A stretch of DNA of 64,000 bases from DATAOG01 sp963753685 (GCA_963753685.1 CAVWDE010000005.1:443348-507347), one strand, 5' to 3'; numbered from the stretch's first letter, positions 48,144-56,885 are shown. Made by a program: numbers and translations. Notes: generated by a model from the sequence alone, not told the origin.

Positions 48144-49883
48144 TCAGCTCTTGCCCGCGGGCGCACCTTCAGAATCTCCGTGCCGCTGCCAGGCGCGCAC
48201 GCCATCGGTCACGCGTTCGTAGAAGTTCGCGGAGCCCACCGCGGCCTCGACGCCGTCCTGCCGCATGCGCTCGCGGACCTCGTCGCGCACGCGGGCGAAG
48301 GCGACGGTGATGCCCCGGTTTTGCAACTCCTTGATCCCGTTCAGCAGCACGTCGCAGGCGCTGGTGTCCATGAAGTTCACCGACCCCATGTCCAAGAGCA
48401 CGTGCCTGGCCGGCGGCCGGCTCGCGGCCAGCGCCGCCTTCAGCCCCGCCGCCAGGTGATCGATGCTGGCGAAGAACAGCTCGCCGCCGCCGCGCCAGAT
48501 CAAGAGCCCGGGAAAGGTGACCGCTTCAGGGTGCCGTTCGACGTCGCGGTACGCCTCCTCGCCGGGCAGCTGGCCGAGCACGGCACCTTGCGGGTGGCTG
48601 GTCCGGTAGATCAAGAGCAGCAGCGCCAGCACCACGCCCAGCGCAATGCCCTGCAGCACGCCCAAGGTCAGCTCGCCCGCGATCACGACCGCGGCAACGG
48701 CGAACTCCCAGCGGCTGCGGGCGAACAGGTCACGCAGATAGCCGGGCTTCGAGAGATGCAGCATGGCCGCGATCACGATGGCGGCCAGCGCCGGGTGCGG
48801 CATGCCGCGAAAGAGCGGGGTCAACACAACGAGCGTGAAGAAGCAGAAGATCGCGGCGATCAGGTTGGCGATCTGGGTGCGGGCGCCGGCGGCCATGGCC
48901 ACGGAGGTCTTGGACAGGCTGCCGACGACCAGGAAGCCGCCGGACAGGCCGCTCAGGATATTGGCGGGCCCGTGCGCGATGAGCTCCTGGTTCGGATCGA
49001 TGCTGCCGCCACTCTCCATGGCTGCGGCCTTGGCCCCGCCCAGCGCCTCGGCATAGCCGACCAGGACAATGGCAAGCGCGCCGGGCGCAAGTTGCTGCAG
49101 GATGGCAGGATCGAGGTTGGGCAGGACGAGGTGGGGCAGGCCGGATGGCAGGTCGCCGACCACGGCGACCCCGGCCGCTTCGCCGCCGAGCAGGCCGACC
49201 AGGAGCGTGGCCGCGACCGCGACGACCAGCGCCGCGGGCACGCGGGGCACCAGATGGCGGAGCAACTGCATGGCGATCAGGCTGAGCAGGCCGGTCAGCA
49301 CCGGGGCGAGCGACACCTCCGGCAGATGCTGCAGCAGGAACCGGAATTTATGGAAAAAATTGCCGGAACCGCCGTCGATGCCCAGGAGATGGGGCACCTG
49401 GCCGATGATCGTGACGCAGACCAGCCCTTCGATGAAGCCGCGCATGACCGGCGTCGGGATGAAGGCTGCCACCCAGCCCATGCGCAGCGCGCCGAACAGC
49501 AGGAAGAAGGCGCCGATCAGGATGGCGAGCGTGGAGGTGAGCGCGTTGAAGTCGGCACTCCCCTGGGCCGCAATCGCGCCCACGGTCAGCGCGGAGATCA
49601 GGCCGGTGGCGGTGTCCGGGCCGACGACCAGCAGGCGCGAGGTGCCAAGCAGCGCGTAGGCGACCAGGGGCGGCACGATGGTATAGAGCCCCATGATCGG
49701 CGGCACGCCGACGATGCCGGCATAGGCCATGCCCTCCGGCACCATGACCGCCCAGACCGCGAGACCGGCCAGGACGTCCGCCAGCAACCACTCGCGCCGA
49801 TAGCCGGGCAGCCAGTCGAGGATGGGCAGCAACCGCCGTACGATGGAAGCAGGGCGGGCCGCGACCGCGACATCCGAGCTCAC
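48144..49883 (-). CDS. SulP-family anion transporter with STAS domain
   Basis: 579 aa from GTG 49883. About 12 membrane segments, beginning RREWLLADVLAGLAVWAVMV and PEGMAYAGIVGVPPIMGLYT (SulP signature), then a C-terminal STAS domain (HVLLDMGSVNFMDTSACDVL). Carries sulfate, bicarbonate or other anions across the inner membrane. GTG overlaps the DUF2252 stop (GTGA), so translation is coupled. Those two genes sit between fabI and aroC, which are closer together in many relatives. Confidence 0.92.
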   Translation of the reverse strand: MSSDVAVAARPASIVRRLLPILDWLPGYRREWLLADVLAGLAVWAVMVPEGMAYAGIVGVPPIMGLYTIVPPLVAYALLGTSRLLVVGPDTATGLISALTVGAIAAQGSADFNALTSTLAILIGAFFLLFGALRMGWVAAFIPTPVMRGFIEGLVCVTIIGQVPHLLGIDGGSGNFFHKFRFLLQHLPEVSLAPVLTGLLSLIAMQLLRHLVPRVPAALVVAVAATLLVGLLGGEAAGVAVVGDLPSGLPHLVLPNLDPAILQQLAPGALAIVLVGYAEALGGAKAAAMESGGSIDPNQELIAHGPANILSGLSGGFLVVGSLSKTSVAMAAGARTQIANLIAAIFCFFTLVVLTPLFRGMPHPALAAIVIAAMLHLSKPGYLRDLFARSRWEFAVAAVVIAGELTLGVLQGIALGVVLALLLLIYRTSHPQGAVLGQLPGEEAYRDVERHPEAVTFPGLLIWRGGGELFFASIDHLAAGLKAALAASRPPARHVLLDMGSVNFMDTSACDVLLNGIKELQNRGITVAFARVRDEVRERMRQDGVEAAVGSANFYERVTDGVRAWQRHGDSEGAPAGKS

Positions 49884-50935
49884 TTCGCCCAGCTTGCATA
49901 GTCTTCGGCAACGCTCGCGGCCGCCGCTTTGGCGGCGCGGTCCAGCCAATCGGCGGGACGGGCGTCGAAGTCGCTGCGAATGGCCTGAGTTTGGTCGCCG
50001 CTCGCGGCGTGGATCGCGCCCAGGTCAAAGCCCATCGCCTCGAGCAGTTTGAGAGTCAACCGGTCGCCGGCATGGTCGCCGAGCTCGACCTTTCTGGAAT
50101 CGGCGGCGACCCGGCGGACGATGAAGCCGGCGTGAGTTTGAAGGATGGGATCGGGCGCACGATACTTGCCGCTCGCAAGATCCATGAAGGCGGACTGCTG
50201 AAGTCCTTTCGTGTCATGCACCCAGTCCCAGGCCGACGGGACCAACGCCTTCGCCTCCCGTACGAGCTTGCCGCCGCGCCAGGTCGCAACCGCCACAAAG
50301 CGCGGCCGCCCCAGCGAGCCGCCACCCTTCCGGCGCGACGCGAACCGGTCGATGATCGCATCCGCAGGCAGGCTGAGCCGAAGGCCTTCCTTGACCTCTC
50401 CAGGCGGGGTGGCCTCGGGATAGCGCTCGACCTCGTCCCAGAAGTCCTCACGGTCCTCGTCGGTGCAGGCCACGAACGGCCGCATCCAGGTCGCGTGCTC
50501 ATCGAGCAGGGTCGGTCGTGGCTGGTCCAGACCCTCGCGGTATCCGATCGCAATGACGCTGGCCGCATCCTGTGCGCGGAACGCTGCGCCCCGGGCGAGG
50601 CGAACGCTGGTTGCCAGCCGAACCAGGTCGAAGGGGTAGGGAATCACCGCCGCTTCGTCGAAATCATTGATGCCCCACACCAGCCGACCTTCGCCGTCGC
50701 GCCAGGTCCCGAAATTTTCGGTGTGGGTGTCGCCAACACTGAGCACGGCTGGCGCATCTTTCAGGTCGGGGCAGATGCTCTCGATTTTCTTTGCCCAACG
50801 GAAGAAAGTCGCACGTAAGAATATGAAGGGATCTTTCTTCATCCGGTCATGCTTATGATTAAGATCGGCTTCGACAACCTGGCATTGCGTGCGCAGCCAG
50901 GCCTCGTAGGCGGCGTTGTCAGCGCGAAAAGACAT
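49880..50935 (-). CDS. DUF2252 family protein
   Basis: 351 aa. FIFLRATFFRWAKKIESICP, VLSVGDTHTENFGTWRDGEG and WGINDFDEAAVIPYPFDLVR match DUF2252, a protein-kinase-like fold: HTENFG resembles the catalytic loop and NDFDEA the DFG-like metal site. Substrate unknown, possibly a small-molecule kinase. Its stop overlaps the SulP start; pairing of the two suggests linked function or simply shared expression. Confidence 0.88.
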   Translation of the reverse strand: MSFRADNAAYEAWLRTQCQVVEADLNHKHDRMKKDPFIFLRATFFRWAKKIESICPDLKDAPAVLSVGDTHTENFGTWRDGEGRLVWGINDFDEAAVIPYPFDLVRLATSVRLARGAAFRAQDAASVIAIGYREGLDQPRPTLLDEHATWMRPFVACTDEDREDFWDEVERYPEATPPGEVKEGLRLSLPADAIIDRFASRRKGGGSLGRPRFVAVATWRGGKLVREAKALVPSAWDWVHDTKGLQQSAFMDLASGKYRAPDPILQTHAGFIVRRVAADSRKVELGDHAGDRLTLKLLEAMGFDLGAIHAASGDQTQAIRSDFDARPADWLDRAAKAAAASVAEDYASWAK

Positions 50936-50980
50936 TTTTCTATCTCCCCGCTCGGAGACGCTTCAAGCCGACATCGATGC

Positions 50981-51793
50981 TCAGACGACCGAGATGTCCG
51001 GGGCGTCGACCGCCTTCATGCCGACCACGTGGTAGCCGCTGTCGACGTGCAGGATCTCGCCGGTCGTGCCCGCGCCGAGGTCGGACAAAAGATAGAGGGC
51101 GGCGCCGCCGACGTCGGCGAGGCTGGTGTTGCGCTTGAGCGGCGAGTTGTACTCGTTCCACTTCAGGATGTAGCGGAAGTCGCCGATCCCGGAGGCGGCC
51201 AGCGTCTTGACCGGGCCGGCCGAAATCGCGTTGACCCGGACACCGGCGCCGCCGAGGTCGACGGCCAGATAGCGCACGCTCGCCTCGAGCGCGGCCTTGG
51301 CGACCCCCATGACATTGTAGTGCGGCATGACGCGCTCGGCGCCGGCGTAGGTCAGGGTCAAGAGGCTGCCGCCCGCGCCCATCAAGGGCGCGGCGCGCCG
51401 GCAGAGGTCGGTGAAGGAGTAGCAGGAGATCATCAGGCAGCGCTGGAAGTTGGCAGCACTGGTGTCGAGATATTTGCCCTTGAGCTCGTCCTTGTCGGCA
51501 AAGGCGATCGCGTGGACCACGAAGTCGAGCCGGGGCCAGCGTTCGGCGATCGCCGCGAACAGGACGTCCAGGCTGGCGCTGTCGGTGACGTCGGCGGACA
51601 GCACCAGGCCCGCGCCCAGCTGCGCGGCGAGCGGCCGCACCCGCTTCTCCATCACCTCGCCCTGATAGGTCACGGCCAGCTCGGCGCCCTGGCCGGCGAC
51701 CGCCCGGGCGATGCCAAAGGCGAGCGAGCGCTCGTTGGCGATGCCCATGATCAGGCCCTTCTTGCCGGCCAGCAGGGGCGCGGGGTCGGACAT
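50981..51793 (-). CDS. fabI: Enoyl-ACP reductase (NADH)
   Basis: 270 aa. Last reduction of fatty-acid elongation; triclosan target class. Residues GKKGLIMGIANERSLAFGIA (cofactor loop), HAIAFADKDELKGKY, ISCYSFTDLCRRAAPLMGAG and HYNVMGVAKAALEASVRYLA, which holds the catalytic Tyr and Lys, are all present. The frame is open upstream to 51856, but MSDPAPLLAGKKG at 51793 fits the family. Convergent/same-strand group with BrkB and DnaJ genes upstream. Confidence 0.95.
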   Translation of the reverse strand: MSDPAPLLAGKKGLIMGIANERSLAFGIARAVAGQGAELAVTYQGEVMEKRVRPLAAQLGAGLVLSADVTDSASLDVLFAAIAERWPRLDFVVHAIAFADKDELKGKYLDTSAANFQRCLMISCYSFTDLCRRAAPLMGAGGSLLTLTYAGAERVMPHYNVMGVAKAALEASVRYLAVDLGGAGVRVNAISAGPVKTLAASGIGDFRYILKWNEYNSPLKRNTSLADVGGAALYLLSDLGAGTTGEILHVDSGYHVVGMKAVDAPDISVV

Positions 51794-51892
51794 CGGCGAG
51801 CACTCCGCAACAGAAACGCCACCCTCAGGCGGCGCCGACCGCAACCGGGACGGCATCGCAGGGCGCCGGCATCCTAGCGATGGTCGAGACCT

Positions 51893-52846
51893 TTAGCCAG
51901 CCGCCGCCTGGTGCCGGCGCGCGTGCTCGGCGCGCAGCCGGGCCGCCTCGCTGCGCCGCCTGGCACTGTTGAGCTCGGCGCCGAAGATGAAGATCACGCC
52001 CGACATGTAGAAGAACGTCAAGGTGATCACGATCCCGCCCAGGCTGCCATAGGTGACCGTGAAGCGGGTCAGGTTCTGCAGGTACAGCGAGAACAGGCTC
52101 GCCAGGGTCAGCCAGAGGATCACCGTGACCCCGGCGCCGGGCAGGACCTCGCGGCGCGGCAGATGCCGGCTCGGCAACCAGCGATAGAGCACCGCCACCA
52201 TCAGATAGAGGAGCAGGATCGCCAGAATGTAGCGCCCGGTCTCGTAGAACAGGGTCGAGCGCCACTGCAGATCGAGCAGTGGCGCCACATACGACAGGGC
52301 GACCGGCCAGATCACGAGGATGATCATGACCGCGATGATGCACACCGAGAACACGATCGTGAACAGCAGGCTCTGCAGGCGACAGAGCCAGAACGGGCGC
52401 GGCTCGGTGACGCCGTAGGCATGGTTGAGCGCCTCGCGCAGCGCCTCGATGCCCGAGGAGACCGCCCACAGCGAGGCCAGGATGCTGACCGTCATCAGGC
52501 CGGCCGAGGGGGTCGAGATGACCTGCTCGATCGCCGGCCGGATCGCCTGTCGGACCTCCTTCGGGAAGGCTTCCAGCGACATCTGGATGAACTCGCGCGC
52601 GGCCAGCGACTGGCCGAGCTGGGCGGCGAGCGTGGTCAGGAAGATCAGGAACGGGAACAGCGAGAACAGGCTCATGAAGGCGATGTGGCCGGCGAAGGTC
52701 ATGCCGCCGTCCTCGATCAGGTGCATGATCGCCTGCCAGACGATCTGGGCGACGAAGTAGAGCCGGCCGCCCACCCAGCGCAGAGAGCGACCCGTCCGGC
52801 CCGCTGCCCTTGCCACCGGCGAGAGCTGGCTCGCCCGGTCGGTCAC
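51893..52846 (-). CDS. YihY/BrkB family inner-membrane protein
   Basis: 317 aa. Six or so membrane segments; GGMTFAGHIAFMSLFSLFPF, LWAVSSGIEALREALNHAYG and YGSLGGIVITLTFFYMSGVI are the family landmarks. Formerly mislabelled as ribonuclease BN; function uncertain. Lies six bases after the DnaJ gene end, so probably in the same transcript. Confidence 0.9.
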   Translation of the reverse strand: MTDRASQLSPVARAAGRTGRSLRWVGGRLYFVAQIVWQAIMHLIEDGGMTFAGHIAFMSLFSLFPFLIFLTTLAAQLGQSLAAREFIQMSLEAFPKEVRQAIRPAIEQVISTPSAGLMTVSILASLWAVSSGIEALREALNHAYGVTEPRPFWLCRLQSLLFTIVFSVCIIAVMIILVIWPVALSYVAPLLDLQWRSTLFYETGRYILAILLLYLMVAVLYRWLPSRHLPRREVLPGAGVTVILWLTLASLFSLYLQNLTRFTVTYGSLGGIVITLTFFYMSGVIFIFGAELNSARRRSEAARLRAEHARRHQAAAG

Positions 52847-52852
52847 CTGCGC

Positions 52853-53860
52853 TCAGTCCTTCCCGCCGCCCCGTCGGACGTCGTAGGCGTGCCGCCTTGC
52901 CCAGTCCTCGAGCTCGGGGTCCTTTGCCTCCGGCAGCACCACCAGGAGGCGGACGTACTGGTCGCCGGAGCCGGCGCCCGGCAGGGCGATGCCTTTGCCC
53001 TTGAGCCGGAGCGTGCGGCCGCCGCTCGTGCCCGGCGGCACCGTCAGCCGGACCGGCCCGTCGAGGGTCGGCACCGTGACCCGGCCGCCGAGCACGGCTT
53101 CGGGCAGGCTGATCGGGACGTCGACGCGCACGTCCTGGCCCTGGCGGGTGAAGTCGGGATCCGGGCGGACCTCGACCTGGACCAGCGCGTCGCCGGCCGC
53201 CCCGCCGAGCGCACTGGCGTCGCCCTGACCCTTGAGGCGCAGCACCTTGCCGCTCTCGGTGCCGGCCGGGACGTCGACCTCGATGGTGCGGGTGTCGCTG
53301 AGCTGGAGGCGCTGCCGGCCGCCGCGCGCCGCGCAGCGAAGGTCGACCTCCAGGCGATAGCGGCGATCGGCGCCCCGCAGTTTCTGGCCGGGTCCGGCGT
53401 TGGCACCGGCGGTCCGGGCCTGGCCGCGCAGCAGCTCTTCGAAGGCCGCGTTGGCGACCCGGTCGTCGACCCGGCCGGCGTTCGCGCGGCCGGCACCGGC
53501 CGGCCCGCTGCTCGCGCCGCGCCCGAAGGCGCCGCCGAACATCTTCTCGAACAGGCTCTCGGCCGCCCCCCGCGCCGCGTCGTCGCGCGCGCCGGCGGCG
53601 CCGGCAAACCCGCCGAAACTGCCGAAGTCGGGGCGCGGCCGCCCGTCGGCATCGATCTGACCGCGATCGAAGCGTTGCCGGCGGACCGGATCGGACAAGA
53701 GGTCGTAGGCCTGGGAGACCTCCTTGAACCGCTGCTCGGCGCGCGCGTTGCCCGGGTTGCGATCGGGGTGCAAGACCTTGGCGAGCTTGTGGTAGGCCTG
53801 CTTGATCGCCGCCTGGTCGGCGCTCCGCGGCACGTTCAGGACGCGATAGGGGTCTGTCAT
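52853..53860 (-). CDS. DnaJ-family co-chaperone (CbpA-like)
   Basis: 335 aa. J domain at the N-terminus with the HPD motif (KLAKVLHPDRNPGNARAEQR), followed by a Gly/Phe/Ala linker and the C-terminal substrate-binding barrels (RTIEVDVPAGTESGKVLRLK; VDVPISLPEAVLGGRVTVPT). No zinc-finger (CxxCxGxG) region, so it is a class B J-protein. Stimulates DnaK. Start ATG 53860 begins MTDPYRVLNVPRSADQ. Confidence 0.93.
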   Translation of the reverse strand: MTDPYRVLNVPRSADQAAIKQAYHKLAKVLHPDRNPGNARAEQRFKEVSQAYDLLSDPVRRQRFDRGQIDADGRPRPDFGSFGGFAGAAGARDDAARGAAESLFEKMFGGAFGRGASSGPAGAGRANAGRVDDRVANAAFEELLRGQARTAGANAGPGQKLRGADRRYRLEVDLRCAARGGRQRLQLSDTRTIEVDVPAGTESGKVLRLKGQGDASALGGAAGDALVQVEVRPDPDFTRQGQDVRVDVPISLPEAVLGGRVTVPTLDGPVRLTVPPGTSGGRTLRLKGKGIALPGAGSGDQYVRLLVVLPEAKDPELEDWARRHAYDVRRGGGKD

Positions 53861-54041
53861 GATGGTCTGATCGTCAACTCCTCGGCCCGACCGCACGACA
53901 GCATCCGTCCAGCGGCGGGCAGCACCCGGACCGCTGCCTCAGATCCCATCATATTGGAACGCGGGGCGGCGTAGGGAAGGAACTTCGCCGGCGCGGATGG
54001 CCCGGCGTACGCCGCCGGTCCGACTCCGGGGCGCTTGGACG

Positions 54042-55058
54042 TCAGCGGCGGGCGGCGAGCAGGCCGTGCTTGCGCAGCTGGTTGCGCAGCTGATCGTAGG
54101 TCAGGCCCAGATGGCGCGCGGTCGCCCGTTGATTGTGCCGGCAGGCGGCAAGCGCGCCGGTCAGCAGCTGGCGCTCGAAGCCCGCGACCGCGGCCCGAAA
54201 GTCGGTCGGCCGCTCGGCCGGCATTGCCGTGGAGCCGCCCGGCTCGGGCGCGGGCGGCAGCGCCGCCGGGCGGAAGGGCGAGGCGAACGGGTCGAACTGC
54301 AGCTCCGCGATCGGCCGCCGCGCCGAGGCGCTGCGGTAGACCGCGCGCTCGACCACGTTCTTGAGCTCGCGCACGTTGCCGGGCCAGGGGTGGGCCTCGA
54401 GGGCCTCGAGCGCGCCCGCGGTGAAGCCCGGAAAACGCTCCTGGCCGAGCTCGAGCGCCATCTGGCGGCCAAAGCTCGCGGCGAGCAGCGGGATGTCGCC
54501 CGGCCGCGCGCGCAAGGGCGGCACGGTCAGCACGTCGAACGCGAGCCGGTCCAAAAGGTCGAGGCGGAAGCGGCCGGCCGCGGCCGCCGCGGGCAGATCG
54601 ACGTTGGTCGCGCCGATCAGCCGGACGTCGACCTGGACCGGGGCGCTGCCGCCGACCCGGTCGAAGCTGCCATACTCGACCACGCGCAGCAGGCGCTCCT
54701 GAACGGCCTGGCTGGTGTTGGCGATCTCGTCCAGGAACAGGCTGCCGCCGTGCGCCAGCTCGAAGCGGCCGACCCGCCGGCGGACCGCCCCGGTGAAGGC
54801 GCCGGCCTCGTGGCCGAACAGCTCGCTCTCGAGCAGGGTCTCCGGGATCGCCGCCGCGTTCAGCTTGACCAGCGGCCGGTCCCAGCGCGCGGACAGATAG
54901 TGCAGGCGGGCGGCGATCAGCTCCTTGCCGGTGCCGCGCTCGCCGATCACCAGCACCGGCCGGTCGAGCGGCGCCACGCGCGAGACCTGCTCCACCAGGT
55001 CGAGAAACGCCGGCGCCTGACCGATCAGCGCCGGCAGCTCGGAGGGATCGGTCGCCAT
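54042..55058 (-). CDS. pspF: Phage shock protein operon activator PspF
   Basis: 338 aa. A sigma-54 activator made only of the AAA+ domain and a C-terminal helix-turn-helix, with no N-terminal sensor, as in PspF. Walker A GERGTGKE, the sigma-54 contact loop GAFTGA, Walker B SLFLDEIANTSQAVQERLLR, and the helix-turn-helix ATARHLGLTYDQLRNQLRKH are visible. It is divergent from the psp genes, whose promoter at 55191 it should activate; PspA normally inhibits it. Start ATG 55058, the first Met of the conserved protein. Confidence 0.93.
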   Translation of the reverse strand: MATDPSELPALIGQAPAFLDLVEQVSRVAPLDRPVLVIGERGTGKELIAARLHYLSARWDRPLVKLNAAAIPETLLESELFGHEAGAFTGAVRRRVGRFELAHGGSLFLDEIANTSQAVQERLLRVVEYGSFDRVGGSAPVQVDVRLIGATNVDLPAAAAAGRFRLDLLDRLAFDVLTVPPLRARPGDIPLLAASFGRQMALELGQERFPGFTAGALEALEAHPWPGNVRELKNVVERAVYRSASARRPIAELQFDPFASPFRPAALPPAPEPGGSTAMPAERPTDFRAAVAGFERQLLTGALAACRHNQRATARHLGLTYDQLRNQLRKHGLLAARR

Positions 55059-55078
55059 GGGTGCGAATATGGTATGAC

Positions 55079-55095
55079 TTGGCAGAAATTGCCAA
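55079..55095. promoter_or_regulatory. Palindrome, candidate PspF binding site
   Basis: TTGGCA, GAAAT, TGCCAA: a perfect 6-base inverted repeat 96 bases upstream of the sigma-54 promoter and 20 bases from the pspF start. Upstream activating sites of PspF sit in this position. Occupying it could also repress pspF. Symmetry seen; binding inferred. Confidence 0.5.
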
Positions 55096-55190
55096 TGCTT
55101 GGTTGTATCCACCAGATAGAATATCGCCGCAATCTGGGGCGCGGAAGAGGACTATAGCGATTTCAATGCGTTAGGAGGGCCGATCGGACC

Positions 55191-55206
55191 TGGCACGGGC
55201 CCTGCA
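55191..55206 (+). promoter_or_regulatory. Sigma-54 promoter of the psp operon
   Basis: TGGCACGGGCCCTGCA: the GG (-24) and GC (-12) elements are separated by the required 10 bases, and the left half TGGCACG is the full consensus. Transcription should start near 55217, 28 bases before the 49-aa gene. With pspF next door this is a strong match. Confidence 0.88.
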
Positions 55207-55244
55207 TTGGAGGCAGCGGACAACCTCAGGAGGGACCAACGGCG

Positions 55245-55394
55245 ATGGACAGCATGCGCGGCTATGGCGGCCCGGACCAGCGTAGCGGCTTCGAGCGGAT
55301 CGCCGAGCAGGTTCTCACCTATCTGCGCGCCCGCACGGTCGACCACTGGCTCATGTTCCTTGCGGGCCTGGTGATCGGCATGGTCATCCACTGA
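55245..55394 (+). CDS. Small membrane protein, first gene of the psp operon (49 aa)
   Basis: MDSMRGYGGPDQRSGFERIA then EQVLTYLRARTVDHW and a single hydrophobic segment LMFLAGLVIGMVIH before the stop. AGGAGG lies 11 bases upstream of the ATG. It sits between the sigma-54 promoter and pspA, so it must be transcribed first in the operon. No named family is known to me. The layout (soluble N-terminus, one membrane segment at the C-terminus) suggests a tail-anchored protein that senses or serves the membrane in the stress response. Confidence 0.8.
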   Translation: MDSMRGYGGPDQRSGFERIAEQVLTYLRARTVDHWLMFLAGLVIGMVIH

Positions 55395-55437
55395 GCGCGG
55401 CACTGAGCGCGGCACTGAGCGCGGCACTGAGCGCGGC
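55390..55437 (+). repeat. 12-base tandem repeat, four perfect copies
   Basis: ACTGAGCGCGGC repeated four times without change, spanning the stop codon of the 49-aa gene and the start of the leader of pspA. Each unit brings a TGA in the frame of the small gene, so the end of that protein is insensitive to copy number; the distance to pspA, however, changes in steps of 12. Confidence 0.95.
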
Positions 55438-55480
55438 CGACCCCGAGTTCCCCCGACCCCCGAGTTCTAAGGAGGACGAC

Positions 55481-56164
55481 ATGGGAATCTTCTCCCGTCT
55501 GAGCGACATCATCAACGCCAACCTGAACGCCGTCCTGGATCGCGCCGAGGATCCCGAGAAGATGATCCGGCAGATGGTCCACGAGATGGAGGACACGCTG
55601 GTCGAGGTGCGCAGCAACGCCGCGCGCATGATCGCCGACCGCAAGAGCATCGAGCGCCGGCGCGGCCGCCTGGGCGAGGCCCAGAGCGAATGGCAGCGCA
55701 AGGCCGAGCTGGCGGTGACCAAGGGCCGCGAGGATCTGGCGCGCGCCGCGCTGATCGAGAAGGCCAAGCTCGCGGGCGACCTCAAGAGCCTGGATGAGGA
55801 GTTGGTCCACCTCGACGAGGCACTCCTCAAGTACGAGGACGACATCGCCAAGCTCGAGACCAAGCTCGGCGAGGCCAAGGCCAAGCAGAAGGTGATCGTC
55901 GCCCGCCATGCGACCGCGGCCTCGCGCCTCAAGGTGCGCCGCCAGGTGCACGACCGTCGGATCGACGACGCCTTCGTGCGCTTCGAGCAGATGGAGCGGC
56001 GGGTCGACCGGGTCGAGGGCGAGGTCGAGGCGTTCGACCTCGGGCGCGCCAGGACCCTCGCCGAGGAGATCGACGACCTGGCCGGCGGTGCGGCGGTCGA
56101 CGAGGAGCTGGCGGCGCTCAAGGCGCGGCTCGGCAAGGCCTCGGATCGGCGCCAGGAGGCCTGA
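55481..56164 (+). CDS. pspA: Phage shock protein A
   Basis: 227 aa. Starts MGIFSRLSDIINANLNAVLD then EDPEKMIRQMVHEMEDTLVE, the membrane-binding helix and first coiled-coil of PspA; the rest is alpha-helical coiled coil. PspA inhibits PspF at rest and coats damaged membranes under stress (ESCRT-III-like). AAGGAGG sits 8 bases before the ATG. pspB follows after six bases. Confidence 0.96.
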   Translation: MGIFSRLSDIINANLNAVLDRAEDPEKMIRQMVHEMEDTLVEVRSNAARMIADRKSIERRRGRLGEAQSEWQRKAELAVTKGREDLARAALIEKAKLAGDLKSLDEELVHLDEALLKYEDDIAKLETKLGEAKAKQKVIVARHATAASRLKVRRQVHDRRIDDAFVRFEQMERRVDRVEGEVEAFDLGRARTLAEEIDDLAGGAAVDEELAALKARLGKASDRRQEA

Positions 56165-56169
56165 AAGCG

Positions 56170-56394
56170 GTGGCCATGCTCGAAGTGCCGCTGATCCTGT
56201 TCGCGGTGATCGTCGCGCCGATCTGGATCATCGCCCACTACACGACCCGCTGGCGGATGGCCAAGTCGCTGACGCCCGAGGACGAGAAGCAGTTCGCCGA
56301 GCTCTGGCAGATCGCCGAGCGGATGGAGGAGCGGATGGGCAACGTCGAGCGGATCCTCGATGCCGAGGCGCCCGTGGGGGAGAAGCGGTCATGA
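56170..56394 (+). CDS. pspB: Phage shock protein B
   Basis: 74 aa. One membrane segment (EVPLILFAVIVAPIWIIAHY) then a coiled coil (FAELWQIAERMEERMGNVER), the PspB plan. It relays membrane stress to PspA together with PspC. The GTG at 56170 is 10 bases after AGGAGG (56154-56159), so it is preferred to the ATG at 56176. Its stop overlaps the pspC start (ATGA). Confidence 0.94.
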   Translation: MAMLEVPLILFAVIVAPIWIIAHYTTRWRMAKSLTPEDEKQFAELWQIAERMEERMGNVERILDAEAPVGEKRS

Positions 56395-56795
56395 CCTGGT
56401 CCGAGCGCAACGGCCGTCCGGCGAGCCCGCGGGGCTTGTACCGCGATCCGCGCCGCGCGTGGCTCGCAGGCGTGTGCGCCGGGATCGCCGACTACTTCGG
56501 CGTGACGCCTTGCATGGTGCGCGCGCTGACCGTGGCGAGCGCGATCTTCTTCCCGCCGCCGACCGTCATCGGCTATCTGATCGCGGCCTTCGTCCTCAAG
56601 CGGCGGCCGGACGACATGTACGGCAGCGCGCGCGAGGAGGCGTTCTGGCGCTCGGTCCGCCTCGAGCCCGGGCGCACCGCGCATGATCTGAGCCGCAAGT
56701 TCCAGGAGCTGGAGCGCCGGCTGCGCGCCGCCGAGGCCAGGGTCACCTCGAGCGAGTTCAAACTCCGCCGCCAGTTCCGCGACCTCGAGGGGTGA
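56391..56795 (+). CDS. pspC: Phage shock protein C
   Basis: 134 aa. The PspC domain reads LYRDPRRAWLAGVCAGIADY, FGVTPCMVRALTVASAIFF and TVIGYLIAAFVLKRRP, then a C-terminal coiled coil (SRKFQELERRLRAAEARVTS). Membrane protein that senses stress with PspB. The frame is open upstream, but the ATG at 56391 overlapping pspB is the clear start. Last recognised psp gene. Confidence 0.94.
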   Translation: MTWSERNGRPASPRGLYRDPRRAWLAGVCAGIADYFGVTPCMVRALTVASAIFFPPPTVIGYLIAAFVLKRRPDDMYGSAREEAFWRSVRLEPGRTAHDLSRKFQELERRLRAAEARVTSSEFKLRRQFRDLEG

Positions 56796-56885
56796 CGCTC
56801 GCGGCTTCGATGGCATTGGCAGGAGCTTGACCTATACTCTATGGCCAGGACTGTAAAAGGACAGCGGGCGCCCCAGTGACTTCGA

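Noticed and set aside
48042..49901. 619-aa plus-strand frame over the SulP gene
   Set aside because: His/Asp/Gln/Arg-rich antisense shadow; the minus strand encodes a clear transporter.
55390..55437. Short direct repeats considered as a CRISPR array
   Set aside because: Units are 12 bases and directly adjacent without spacers; no cas genes.
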